This document shows positions 53,463 through 62,287 of a DNA stretch of 64,000 nucleotides, in pieces (the first letter of the stretch is position 1; each line of letters opens with the position of its first letter). The DNA comes from JADKIH01 sp031367345. GTDB lineage: Bacteria > Bacteroidota > Bacteroidia > AKYH767-A > 2013-40CM-41-45. The position numbers and the translations under genes were made by a program. The stretch lies in the NCBI GenBank assembly GCA_031367345.1, contig JANLPR010000117.1:12647-76646 (forward strand), written 5' to 3'. The notes beneath the pieces are model-generated. The model made no database searches. It saw only the letters and a list, made by a program, of their open reading frames with translations, and had not been told where the DNA came from.

Positions 53463-53814
53463 TTAACCTAAAACTTAATTGAATTAGAGTGTCATTTTTT
53501 GCTTCCAGATGCAACGGCTCTGTATAAAATTAAAGCGGATATGATGTTACAAAACTAATTAAATCTACTCTATTAACCCTAATTAATGTAGGAAATATGA
53601 GTTCGAAAATCTAAAATATACCAATTTTGTGCAAAATTTAACGATTTGGTAATATGTTAAAAGCAGTTTTCTATTCATAAAGATTTGATTTGGATTTATT
53701 GGGCATTTGGAGTATTCGGAATTTGAAATGTTGTGCTGTTTCATAAATCAATTACTAAGAGATTAGTAGTTGATTTTGTGAATTGTTGGACGTGAAATAA
53801 TCGGATGTGTTTAA
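53463..53814. other. AT-rich intergenic region
   Basis: 352 bases between two minus-strand genes. The only structure noted is the hairpin at 53746-53775, listed separately. The rest should hold the adhesin promoter; no exact TAnnTTTG with a spaced TTG was recognised. Confidence 0.35.
53746..53775 (-). terminator. Possible terminator hairpin
   Basis: AATCAATTACTAA (53746-53758) pairs with TTAGTAGTTGATT (53763-53775), 13 bp with one G-U, around a GAGA loop. It is AT-rich and lacks a long T tract on the minus strand, so it is a moderate call, 39 bases after the phosphoesterase stop. Confidence 0.45.
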
Positions 53815-54903
53815 TTACTCACAACCGCTCACACATTCTACTTTCATTTCTTTTTCTAACTTATTCTTATGAAATAAAAACACTTTATCTTTTTGTCGAT
53901 GAAATTCAATCTCAAAAAAACCTTCTTGATTCCAAATTACGCATTCATTTTTATTTTGATTATCGCCAATTGTAATATTGTCTGTTTTGCTCCCGGCCCC
54001 ACTAATAATGTAACGAATATTATCTTGAAAAAAATATTCTAATGAATGTTCATGACCACTTGCATAATACATGGATGGTTTTTTACTTTCCTTTAACAGA
54101 CTATCGATTTTAGTGACTGCTTTTTGATAGGCGGCAAAATTTAAATTGCTAGTTCCAAATCGAAAGAATAGTTTTTCAATAAATGAAGGTTCCATGGAAT
54201 GTTTTCCTTTAGAAACAAGTGGATGATGAGCAACTACAATCAGCTTTTGATTTGACTTCGTTGCTTCGAGTAATTGATTTCTTAGGTCGGTATAAAATTT
54301 TGCTGTGATCAGAGAATCTTTCTTTTTTATCTTCCCTTCTTCTATGATCAATCGATAGGTGTCAATAAAAATTATGCGTAATTGATCATTGACAAATTGT
54401 TTTGAAACCGGACCGATCATTCCATTTTTCGGAAAAAAATAATCCAAGTTGCGATTAGATAAGTTGCGGAAATTGGACAACGTGTTTTCTATATATTTTT
54501 GTTCGCACAACAATTTTTTTTTCCCGCCTTTAATATTTGTCTTATTCCACCAGTCGTGGTTTCCCGGAATAAAGTATGCACTTCCTTTGTAGTTTTGAAG
54601 AACATTTAGTTGCGACATCATTCGCTTAACCGACTTTTTATTGCCGTTAAATCCACCAATCTCAACCGGTAAAAGGAAAAATGGTTTTAAATAGCAATTG
54701 TCACCAAGAAAAACAACCACACTATTGGGGCTTTTTTCTAGTTGTAAGCGCAATTGAGTAAGCGTTTCTCCGGTTGTATCATTTTCGCCCGCATCTCCAA
54801 TTAGAAATACTTTAAAAGCAGAAGTGTCCTTGTTCTGACCATTCGATTGTTGAAATGATATTACACTCAGAAAAAAACAAATTAGCAGTGGTAGTTTATT
54901 CAT
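53815..54903 (-). CDS. Secreted calcineurin-like metallophosphoesterase
   Basis: A 362-aa exported protein (signal peptide to ~residue 22, SNGQ). Metal-binding motifs in order: FLIGDAGEND, VVFLGDNCYLK, IPGNHDWW, VAHHPLVSKG and ASGHEHSLEYF, all ligands intact. It resembles the purple-acid-phosphatase-like type 5 branch. The substrate, perhaps a phosphomonoester in the periplasm, is unknown. It ends in Cys-rich VECVSGCE. It follows the L,D-transpeptidase gene by 72 bases on the same strand. Confidence 0.88.
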   Translation of the reverse strand: MNKLPLLICFFLSVISFQQSNGQNKDTSAFKVFLIGDAGENDTTGETLTQLRLQLEKSPNSVVVFLGDNCYLKPFFLLPVEIGGFNGNKKSVKRMMSQLNVLQNYKGSAYFIPGNHDWWNKTNIKGGKKKLLCEQKYIENTLSNFRNLSNRNLDYFFPKNGMIGPVSKQFVNDQLRIIFIDTYRLIIEEGKIKKKDSLITAKFYTDLRNQLLEATKSNQKLIVVAHHPLVSKGKHSMEPSFIEKLFFRFGTSNLNFAAYQKAVTKIDSLLKESKKPSMYYASGHEHSLEYFFQDNIRYIISGAGSKTDNITIGDNQNKNECVIWNQEGFFEIEFHRQKDKVFLFHKNKLEKEMKVECVSGCE

Positions 54904-54975
54904 AGGTGTTTAATATCTTTTAATTTGTAAGCTCTGAGCATTCTAATTTTTCAATACTTCTCGATTTAAAATTGT

Positions 54976-55905
54976 TTAGGAAGGAATAGTAATTTTGTGA
55001 ATTGTTATTGCTATGGAATCTCTAATTGATTGTTCTTGTATTATAACCTGATAATATGGAGTAATTAGTTTGAGTAAAGAGTCAGCTGTTATTTTATTTG
55101 CGTTTGGATTATTCTCAAGTTTATACCAAGGAGGATGATTATCAAAGTCGTAGTTTCCATAGATGATCACAGGTGTTCCATTTGCAATTATTGTTCTGCC
55201 ATTGTTCTCTACAATCCATTGGTCAGCCCAAACGTAAATAAATTTTGCGTCTTGTTCTCTCAGCCGAATGCAAGAATGACTAGCAGGATAACCCGGGAGT
55301 TCGTATTCGTGCATCGATATACCATCAAGGTTTACGATATTAAAATACCAATTAAGTATCCATTCTTCGTTAACAGTACTGATGGTTTTCTTTGCTTTCC
55401 AATTAGTATGAAAAAGTCCTATTGGAGTAGGAGTGCTTTTTTTCCCCATACTTGTAGGTCCCCATACAATTAAGCGACCACTTTCGTAGAGTGCGAAAGC
55501 TTGAATTGGATATGAAATTACAATTAATTTTTTTATTTCGACTAATTCAGCAATGACACTTGGGAAAGGAGCATAATCCATGAAATTAGTATAAATGATA
55601 TCAGGTATAATGAGCTTTTTTACTCTATGCATTCTGTTAATGTCAATTCTGTTCAACGCAAGAATAGTGGAGAGTTCATCATCCGAAAAATGTTTCTTTG
55701 CTTTTTTGAAAATGGAATTGGAAGAATAAATAAAATGGAAACGACCTTGATAGGATTGTTCGTGTTCAATTTCTTTTATTTGAATGGTGTCAATTGCAAT
55801 CTTTGCAGGTGATATTTTACTTATAGAGCGTCCTGTTTTCTCTTTACATCCGGTGAATATAAAGTAGATGGATATTAAAAATAAAGTAACAACATTTTTA
55901 CTCAT
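54976..55905 (-). CDS. L,D-transpeptidase lipoprotein (YkuD domain)
   Basis: A 309-aa lipoprotein (lipobox FTGC, Cys ~20). Residues ~125-250 form the YkuD domain: IVISYPIQAFALYESGRLIVWGPTSMG, TPIGLFHT, and the active-site region HEYELPGYPASHSCIRL, in which His and the nucleophile Cys of the HxxxxxxxxxxxSHGCxR-type motif are present (Gly replaced by Ser). It would make 3-3 peptidoglycan cross-links or attach proteins to the wall. The Gly-to-Ser change next to the Cys occurs in other family members, so activity is likely. It is the first gene of a minus-strand pair with the phosphoesterase. Confidence 0.87.
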   Translation of the reverse strand: MSKNVVTLFLISIYFIFTGCKEKTGRSISKISPAKIAIDTIQIKEIEHEQSYQGRFHFIYSSNSIFKKAKKHFSDDELSTILALNRIDINRMHRVKKLIIPDIIYTNFMDYAPFPSVIAELVEIKKLIVISYPIQAFALYESGRLIVWGPTSMGKKSTPTPIGLFHTNWKAKKTISTVNEEWILNWYFNIVNLDGISMHEYELPGYPASHSCIRLREQDAKFIYVWADQWIVENNGRTIIANGTPVIIYGNYDFDNHPPWYKLENNPNANKITADSLLKLITPYYQVIIQEQSIRDSIAITIHKITIPS

Positions 55906-56032
55906 TAATGAGCCATTCTGAATGCAGTAAAAAGTTAATAATTGTCATGCTTTAAAGTGGGAAAGTCAATTTTAAAAAAAAGTAAATTTTGTTAGCAAAG
56001 TTCTCATTTTTTTTCTAGTAATATCTATACAA

Positions 56033-56323
56033 CTATTGTTTAAGTTGCTCGATTAGTTGATTTGCAGGTGCAACTCCTGATTGTCGCCAAACAATTTTTC
56101 CTTTTTTAAAAATCATTAATGTTGGGACAGATTGAACGCTGTAATGTTGAGCTACCTGTTGGTTTTTGTCAATATCTATTTTTAAGATTACAACATTATC
56201 ACCAAGTTTATTTTTAACTTCATTTAAGATAGGAGGCATCATTTTGCAAGGTGCACACCATTCAGCATGAAAATCAACCAGTACAGGTTTTTCTCCGTTA
56301 ATTATTTCTTGGAACTTCGACAT
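56033..56323 (-). CDS. trxA: Thioredoxin
   Basis: A 96-aa thioredoxin without a signal peptide. The active site is WC23APC26 in FHAEWCAPCKMM, and the cis-proline region is SVPTLMIFKKG. Slightly shorter than E. coli TrxA (108 aa) at the N-terminus, as in several Bacteroidota paralogues. The active site has Ala-Pro rather than Gly-Pro between the cysteines. It reduces cytoplasmic disulfides; the gene stands alone. Confidence 0.93.
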   Translation of the reverse strand: MSKFQEIINGEKPVLVDFHAEWCAPCKMMPPILNEVKNKLGDNVVILKIDIDKNQQVAQHYSVQSVPTLMIFKKGKIVWRQSGVAPANQLIEQLKQ

Positions 56324-56532
56324 GTTTTTTATCTTTTAAAATTAGTCATTTTTTGCATATAAGCATGCTGTTTTTCCTATTTGAAATGTGATAGTTATCA
56401 TAGATATTAAGAAACTTTTTTTTGATATTTATCTTCAAAATTTTGTGCAACGCTTTGGATTTATTTTTAAACTTAAATAATAATCATTACCTTCTAAAAG
56501 TTTACTAATAAAAACCATTAATTCTAAAATTT

Positions 56533-57786
56533 ATGAAAACTAAAATGAAGCCTGAAAGTTTAATGATGTCCTATGGTTATCGTCCTGAACTTTCTGAAGG
56601 TGCAATTAAGTGCCCTATATTTCAAACTTCAACTTTTGTATTCAAAAGTGCTGAAGAAGGGAAAGCGTTCTTCGAAGTGGCCTATGGTCTACGTAAAAAG
56701 AAAGAAGGGGAAGAAATGGGACTGATCTATAGTCGAATCAACAATCCTGATTTGGAAATATTGGAAAATCGTTTAACCCTTTGGGATGAAGCAGAAGAAT
56801 GTGCAGTATTTGAAAGTGGGATGTCTGCCATTACTACAGTGTTATTGGAATTTTTAAAGCCTGGCGATTTACTATTAATTAGTAGTCCGCTTTATGGCGG
56901 CAGCGATCATTTCATAAAAAAGATTCTTCCTAAATTTGGAATACATGTTCTTACATTTAAAGTTTCGCACTCACATCAAGAGGTCATTCAGTTGATAGAG
57001 GCAACGGGACATGCTTCAAAATTGGCTATGGTCTATATTGAGACACCGGCAAACCCAACAAATATTTTAATTGATATAAGTGCAAGTAAAAAAATAGCCA
57101 AGCATTTTTCTACAGATGAAAAGGAAGTTTATTTGGCTGTAGACAACACATATATGGGCCCGGTTTGGCAGCATCCTCTAAAGCATGGAGCTGACCTTGT
57201 TTTATACTCTGCTACAAAATACATAGGAGGCCATAGTGATGTAATTGCCGGAGCATGCTTAGGTTCAAAAGTTCTGATAAGTAGAGTTAAAACGTTGCGT
57301 ACATTTTTAGGGAATATGGCAGGGCCATGGACAGGTTGGTTGTTGCTTCGAAGTCTCGAGACATTAAAAGCTAGAATGGATATACAAGCATTCAATGCGA
57401 ATCGTGTGGCAGAGTTTTTAACAGGCCATCCGCTTGTAGAGAGGGTTTATTTTCCGGGCAATCTGACCGAGAAAGATGGCGAACAATATGAGATCAAGCA
57501 GCGTCAATGTTTAACGAATGGGGGTATGATTTCATTCGATATTAAAGGCGCAGAGAAAGATGCATTTATGTTTCTTAATTCTTTGCAGCTAATTAAATTG
57601 GCAGTGAGTTTAGGTGGTACAGAAAGTTTGGCTGAACATCCTGCTACTATGACACATAGCGATGTTGACCCTGATTTGAAAAAAGAACTTTTTATAACTG
57701 AAAAAATGGTAAGACTTTCTGTTGGCGTTGAAAGTTATATTGACATAATAGCCGATATTCAACAAGCACTTGATGAGGTGAAGTAG
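56533..57786 (+). CDS. Cystathionine gamma-synthase-family PLP enzyme
   Basis: A 417-aa PLP-dependent Cys/Met metabolism enzyme. The Schiff-base Lys229 lies in VLYSATKYIGGHSDVIAG. Also present are YSRINNPDLEILENRL, FESGMSAITTVLLEFL, PLYGGSDHF, ETPANPTN and the C-terminal LAVSLGGTESLAEHPATMTHSD. Length and the insert KKKEGEEMG near residue 60 fit the longer subgroup that includes methionine gamma-lyase-like enzymes. Whether it makes cystathionine or cleaves methionine cannot be decided. No methionine-pathway neighbour or SAM riboswitch was seen upstream. Confidence 0.9.
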   Translation: MKTKMKPESLMMSYGYRPELSEGAIKCPIFQTSTFVFKSAEEGKAFFEVAYGLRKKKEGEEMGLIYSRINNPDLEILENRLTLWDEAEECAVFESGMSAITTVLLEFLKPGDLLLISSPLYGGSDHFIKKILPKFGIHVLTFKVSHSHQEVIQLIEATGHASKLAMVYIETPANPTNILIDISASKKIAKHFSTDEKEVYLAVDNTYMGPVWQHPLKHGADLVLYSATKYIGGHSDVIAGACLGSKVLISRVKTLRTFLGNMAGPWTGWLLLRSLETLKARMDIQAFNANRVAEFLTGHPLVERVYFPGNLTEKDGEQYEIKQRQCLTNGGMISFDIKGAEKDAFMFLNSLQLIKLAVSLGGTESLAEHPATMTHSDVDPDLKKELFITEKMVRLSVGVESYIDIIADIQQALDEVK

Positions 57787-57819
57787 AATAATGTAGTTGC
57801 TATAACTATTTTGACGAAA

Positions 57820-58788
57820 TTATTTCTTCTTTTCTTTGTCCTGGTTTTTAAAAAAACCACGAAGAAGAAAACTATGTTTTAATGCTTCTAATTCTTGGTC
57901 AATTTTTTCTGTTGATGTTCTTAAGTTGATAAGAGTTTGTTTGAGATTATTTTCTGCAGCGGAGTCGTTTAGTAAAGTTCCAACCGTTCCTTTGCCATTA
58001 TTTACATCAGTTACTAGTTGACTAATATTTTTACTTATAATCGAAAATTTTTCACTGCTTGTTTTTATTTCGGAGATAACTGAATGTAAATTATTGGTGA
58101 TCGTAGAATCATAAATGAGGGCATTTACTACACCATTTCCTGTTTTTACATCATTCACAATTGAAGAAATTTTCTCAGTTACTGTAGTTAAGTTTTTGCT
58201 AGTGATTTGAATGTTTTCAATTGTAGTTTTTAAGCTTTGGGAAATAGTTGTGTCCATTAATACAGTGTAAAGAGTTCCTTGGCTTTTAATAATATTATCA
58301 GTAATACTTTTAAGATTTGAGGAAACAACTTCGATATTCAGATTGGTTGATTCTAATGTTCGCATCATTTTTTCAGTGTCAACACTTTTTTTAGAAACAA
58401 TTTCATCGCCGTCTTTGATTAAAGCAGACTCAAGTGTTCCTGGTACAATGTTTACTAATTTATTTCCCATTAATCCATCGGTTCCGATTGTTGAAGTCGA
58501 ATTTTTTCGAATGTATTTTTGTAGTGATTCGTCGATGATCATAGTCACAACAATAGATGTGTCATTCATTATTTGTATGTTGTCGATTGTTCCTATGTCA
58601 ATTCCGGAGTAACGGACATTATTCCCAATTTGTAGTCCACTCACATCATTAAAAGTACTATGGATTGTGATTGTTGAGCTAAACATATTTTTATTTTTCC
58701 CTATTACGTATAGAGCGAAAATCAGCATTAGGATACCTGCGAGTACAAATATGCCTAGATTAATTCGTTTGATTATTTCTTTGTTCAT
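57820..58788 (-). CDS. mlaD: MlaD-family (MCE-domain) substrate-binding protein
   Basis: A 322-aa protein anchored by one N-terminal transmembrane helix (LGIFVLAGILMLIFALYVIG). The MCE domain (~38-118) reads SSTITIHSTFNDVSGLQIGNNVRYSGIDIGTIDNI ... KLVNIVPG. The rest is a long heptad-rich coiled coil (~140-300) with repeated NGVVNAL/GKGTVGTLLNDS units spaced along the helix. In Mla systems MlaD hexamers carry phospholipids in the periplasm. The ATG directly abuts the stop of the ATPase gene, so the three genes form one operon. Confidence 0.9.
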   Translation of the reverse strand: MNKEIIKRINLGIFVLAGILMLIFALYVIGKNKNMFSSTITIHSTFNDVSGLQIGNNVRYSGIDIGTIDNIQIMNDTSIVVTMIIDESLQKYIRKNSTSTIGTDGLMGNKLVNIVPGTLESALIKDGDEIVSKKSVDTEKMMRTLESTNLNIEVVSSNLKSITDNIIKSQGTLYTVLMDTTISQSLKTTIENIQITSKNLTTVTEKISSIVNDVKTGNGVVNALIYDSTITNNLHSVISEIKTSSEKFSIISKNISQLVTDVNNGKGTVGTLLNDSAAENNLKQTLINLRTSTEKIDQELEALKHSFLLRGFFKNQDKEKKK

Positions 58789-59571
58789 CTATTCAAAAAA
58801 TTGTTTAACATTTATATCGGTCGAAGAGATTAATTCATCATAACTGCCTTTTGCATAGTCTATCCCATTTGCCATTAGTATAAGTCGATTAGCAGTTAAT
58901 TGAGCACAATGCATATCATGCGAAATTATAATTGACGATGTGTGATATTTCTCTTGCATTCGAAGCATGAGGTCTATGATTTCTTTACTGGTAATTGGAT
59001 CGAGCCCTGTTGTTGGTTCGTCGTAGAGCATGATGTCTGGTTTTAATATTAGTGAACGAGCTAAACCAATTCTCTTTCGCATACCTCCCGATAATTCAGA
59101 TGGCATTAAGTCGATGGCGTGAATTAATCCTACATTTTCAAGAGTTTCTTCAACAAGTTCTTTTATTTCTGCTTTTGTTTTATGTTTCCCATGACTTCGT
59201 AAAGGAAATTCAAGATTTTCGCTAACCGTCATACTATCATATAGTGCACTGCTCTGGAACACAAAACCAATTCTAGCTCTAATTTGATCGAGATCTTTCT
59301 GATTTAATTGGTTGATTTCATTTCCAAATACTTTTATAGAACCCGCATCATAGGGTATCAGTCCAACTATACATTTTATCAAGACAGATTTTCCGCAACC
59401 TGATTTCCCAAGTACAACAATATTTTCTCCTTTTTTAACAGTGATATTAAAGTCTGTGAGTACGTTATTATCGCCAAATGATTTACTCAAATGACTTACT
59501 TGAATAATAGCTTCTCCATAATTTTCAATTGAGGAGTTAGAAGCAACTATATTTTCTTTTGCCAAGATCAT
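58789..59571 (-). CDS. mlaF: MlaF-type ABC transporter ATP-binding protein
   Basis: A 260-aa ABC ATPase with Walker A GKSGCGKS, Q-loop FVFQSSALYDSMTV, signature LSGGMRKRIGLARSL, Walker B IMLYDEPTTGLDP and H-loop ISHDMHCA. The GGMRKR signature variant is typical of Mla/Ttg2-type lipid transport ATPases. Its start overlaps the stop of the permease gene (ATGA). It powers lipid movement between the membranes with MlaE and MlaD. Confidence 0.94.
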   Translation of the reverse strand: MILAKENIVASNSSIENYGEAIIQVSHLSKSFGDNNVLTDFNITVKKGENIVVLGKSGCGKSVLIKCIVGLIPYDAGSIKVFGNEINQLNQKDLDQIRARIGFVFQSSALYDSMTVSENLEFPLRSHGKHKTKAEIKELVEETLENVGLIHAIDLMPSELSGGMRKRIGLARSLILKPDIMLYDEPTTGLDPITSKEIIDLMLRMQEKYHTSSIIISHDMHCAQLTANRLILMANGIDYAKGSYDELISSTDINVKQFFE

Positions 59572-60398
59572 AAGAATCCAAAGAATTCAGTTATTTGTAC
59601 AGCAATTAAATCGATAATAAAAACTAAAATCGATGCAACAACAACAGCTGAATTTGCAGATTGTCCAACACCTTGAGTTCCTTTTTTGGAATAATATCCT
59701 TTGTAACAACCTACCAAGCCAATTGCAAAACCAAAGAAGAATGATTTAATGAATGAAGGCACTACATCACTAAATTTTATCGATTCAAAAACTTGATGGA
59801 AAAAAAGTATAAAACTCACGGAACCTTTTATTTTCACTGCAAGATAAGCTCCGTATAAGGCGATACCATCACCAATAATAATCAATATTGGGATCATCAA
59901 TGTTGTGCTAACAATTCTGGTCACTACAATGTATTTGAAAGGATTGGTGCCACTTACTTCCATTGCGTCAATCTGTTCTGTTACTTTCATGGAACCTAAT
60001 TCAGCGCCAATTCCTGACCCAATTTTTCCGGCACAGATCAATGCAATTACGACTGGGCCAATTTCACGAATGATACTTATTCCTACCATAGCAGGGAGCC
60101 ATGCTTCAGCACCAAATTCTACTAATGTTGGTCTTGATTGTAGTGTTATTACCAAACCGATTATGAATGCTGTAAGTCCCACTAATGGCATTGACTTCAC
60201 GCCAATGTCGTAGGATTGTTTCATAACTTCTTTGAGCTCGTAAGGAGGGAAGAATACTTCTTTAAAATAACGAGCAGCAAATTGTGAGATCTGACCTGTT
60301 TCAAAAAGAAATGTTGTCAAACTCTTAGGCAAATAAGAGTAAAAAGTTTTGGTTGAATTTTTAGTGTTTGATAAAATATTCGACTTTTCTCCTTCCAT
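59568..60398 (-). CDS. mlaE: MlaE-type permease
   Basis: A 276-aa integral membrane protein of the MlaE family (DUF140) with five to six hydrophobic segments. Family blocks: MKQSYDIGVKSMPLVGLTAF, GAEAWLPAMVGISIIREIGPVV, ICAGKIGSGIGAELGSMKVTEQIDAMEVSG and VASILVFIIDLIAVQI. The first gene of the mlaE-mlaF-mlaD operon, with 4-base overlap to mlaF. No MlaB, MlaC or MlaA gene is present here, as is usual in Bacteroidota. Confidence 0.93.
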   Translation of the reverse strand: MEGEKSNILSNTKNSTKTFYSYLPKSLTTFLFETGQISQFAARYFKEVFFPPYELKEVMKQSYDIGVKSMPLVGLTAFIIGLVITLQSRPTLVEFGAEAWLPAMVGISIIREIGPVVIALICAGKIGSGIGAELGSMKVTEQIDAMEVSGTNPFKYIVVTRIVSTTLMIPILIIIGDGIALYGAYLAVKIKGSVSFILFFHQVFESIKFSDVVPSFIKSFFFGFAIGLVGCYKGYYSKKGTQGVGQSANSAVVVASILVFIIDLIAVQITEFFGFL

Positions 60399-60608
60399 AA
60401 GTTCTCGCTTTAACTGCAGGGTGTTCTATAGTGCCAAATTTATTAGTTGACTAAAATAATTTAATTAGCAAGTTAAGAAAAATTAATGGAAGCTAGGCAG
60501 CAATTATTCAGTCGCAATGGCATGATTTATCTCATACAAAGTTTCAACACCCTTTACAAGCCACTAAAAAGCGTATAATTATTGTGGCAAAACTCAAACG
60601 GCAATTGA

Positions 60609-61229
60609 TTATTTCTTCTGTTTTGGTTTTTCGTAATAATAATAAATACGAACCACAGCGGCATCAATCAGAAAGTCAACTTTTACAATACGTGCTTGGT
60701 GCACTTTAAATCCTGTACGTTTTCGTAAATCGAGAAGCAGTTCTTCATATCGATCCGGATGTATGAGAGCCAGATTCTCATATTGAACATCGTAATAGAA
60801 TTCGTTTTTCATTAAAAGATTTCCATCTAATAAAAAAGTTAAAACTAAAACGATGCCGTTGATGAGAGTTATTTCGAACCATGTTGCATGGCTTACAGCG
60901 TTGATCAAACCAAGAGCAATACTAAGAAACAAATAGGTCATTTCTTTGGCAGAGATATCTTCTGTTCTGTAACGAAGCAATGAGAAGACAGCAAATAATC
61001 CAAAAGCTGCTCCCATACTCAAATCAACTTTGTTGAGAAGGTAGGTGATGATAAAAATTAATGTATTGAAGAGAAAATAAGTGAAAACATATTCTTTTCT
61101 CCGATAGATGGGATAATAAATAGCTCGAACTAAAACAAGCATAAAAAATAAATTCATTCCATAGCGCCAGAAAAATTTATCAGAAAGCTTGTCGAACAAT
61201 TCAGATTGTGCAATTTGTAAAAGAGTCAT
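60609..61229 (-). CDS. DUF4956 membrane protein, partner of the VTC-domain gene
   Basis: A 206-aa membrane protein with four hydrophobic segments between residues ~22 and ~135 and a soluble C-terminal domain of ~70 residues. The block LSMGAAFGLFAVFSLLRYRTEDISAKEMTYLF marks DUF4956. Its ATG overlaps the VTC gene stop by 4 bases. DUF4956 genes are often next to VTC-domain polyphosphate-polymerase genes, so it probably supports polyphosphate synthesis or its membrane anchoring; its own biochemical function is unknown. Confidence 0.9.
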   Translation of the reverse strand: MTLLQIAQSELFDKLSDKFFWRYGMNLFFMLVLVRAIYYPIYRRKEYVFTYFLFNTLIFIITYLLNKVDLSMGAAFGLFAVFSLLRYRTEDISAKEMTYLFLSIALGLINAVSHATWFEITLINGIVLVLTFLLDGNLLMKNEFYYDVQYENLALIHPDRYEELLLDLRKRTGFKVHQARIVKVDFLIDAAVVRIYYYYEKPKQKK

Positions 61230-62038
61230 TTTGAGATTTTGTATTTAGTTAATAATCGTTGAGTAGGTTTGAATAAGTTGGATTTATTTTCGGGGTAGAG
61301 TTGTGCTACGCCCGTTGTATATTTACTCATGGCACCGGGTCGGCATCCGTTAGCTACTAAAAGACGAACAATAGGAGCGGAGTAGTTTTGTTTTTCTTGT
61401 TTTAATTCTAAGACGACAGCACCCTCGTAAGAATGCATCTGTTGATCGTTTTCAAGAATAAGATTAATATCGATCGTCATTCGTTCTTGTCTGGTTTTGT
61501 GGACAAGAGTAAGTCGATGAAAGTTTGACCAAAGTTTTGGTTCAAGTTGTTTGCCATCGGCAGTTGTTGCTGCTGCGACCAACAGTAAAGCTTGTTCGCC
61601 TGGAAGAGCAATTTTATTTTTCACCATCACTCTTGATTTAACCGTTCGATCTTTTTTATTTTTCTCTTTTATTTCGAAAAAGTGAAGGTCAGATTCAACA
61701 TAAATTCGGTGACGAAATTTAAAACGACTTTTTCGTAGATTGTGATGAGCGAGATAATGTTCGAAAGAGGGAGTGTCGAAATAACGAGTGTGGTAAGTGT
61801 GGATACGAGTCGATTTAACTTCTAAGGCAAAATATTCGTCCGAGAGATTTTTTAAAAGTGTGGGTAAAAAAGTTTCCGGAAGAATAAATTTTTGATCAAA
61901 GCGATCGAAGAGCATAACATGGTCCATTTCTTCCAGCGTAATGGGTTGGAAGCTGGCTAATACAGCTTCAACTTCTCTATAAAAAGAGGAGTTGGGGTTT
62001 GGGCTAAAGCGAGGCTGATTTGTTTGATCTGAATTCAA
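61226..62038 (-). CDS. VTC-domain protein (polyphosphate-polymerase-like)
   Basis: A 270-aa protein with the tunnel-domain motifs of the VTC/CYTH-like superfamily: MLFDRFDQKFILP, THTRYFDTPSF-like stretch (HTYHTRYFDTPSF), RKSRFKFRHRIYVES, FFEIKEKNKKDRTVKSR, VVLELKQEK and GAMSKYTTGVAQLYP, giving alternating Lys/Arg/Glu residues lining the tunnel. Eukaryotic VTC4 makes polyphosphate from ATP with this domain. Bacterial members with a DUF4956 partner are thought to act likewise. The gene stops inside the start of the DUF4956 gene (ATGA). A REP-like palindrome lies upstream. Confidence 0.9.
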   Translation of the reverse strand: MNSDQTNQPRFSPNPNSSFYREVEAVLASFQPITLEEMDHVMLFDRFDQKFILPETFLPTLLKNLSDEYFALEVKSTRIHTYHTRYFDTPSFEHYLAHHNLRKSRFKFRHRIYVESDLHFFEIKEKNKKDRTVKSRVMVKNKIALPGEQALLLVAAATTADGKQLEPKLWSNFHRLTLVHKTRQERMTIDINLILENDQQMHSYEGAVVLELKQEKQNYSAPIVRLLVANGCRPGAMSKYTTGVAQLYPENKSNLFKPTQRLLTKYKISK

Positions 62039-62118
62039 TGAAACTATATAAGCTGCAAAAGTGGGTGTTTGTGATGTGTTTTAAATGAAAAGGGAGGGAC
62101 AAAAGTTGTTCATTTGCA

Positions 62119-62150
62119 CCATTGCCATTGACTGAAGTCAATGGCAATGG
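62119..62150. repeat. REP-like perfect palindrome
   Basis: A 15-bp perfect inverted repeat: CCATTGCCATTGACT at 62119-62133 and its complement at 62136-62150, separated only by GA. The core GACTGAAGTC is of the kind seen in REP elements mobilised by RAYT-type transposases, known from many bacteria. It lacks a following T tract, so it is not a typical terminator. It lies between the divergent VTC and secreted-protein genes. Confidence 0.65.
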
Positions 62151-62287
62151 AATTATTGTCTTTTACAGTTTGAATCGACAAAGGGTGGTCAAGTTCATCG
62201 GTGCTTGCAGTTAATAACTATTTTCTAAAACATTTCTTTTCGACAGGGATCAGCAATATATTTGATTAAACTTTAAAACTAATTCCT

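Noticed and set aside
56324..56532. SAM riboswitch upstream of the cystathionine gamma-synthase-family gene
   Set aside because: No conserved SAM-I, SAM-II or SAM/SAH core could be recognised; the leader is plain AT-rich sequence.
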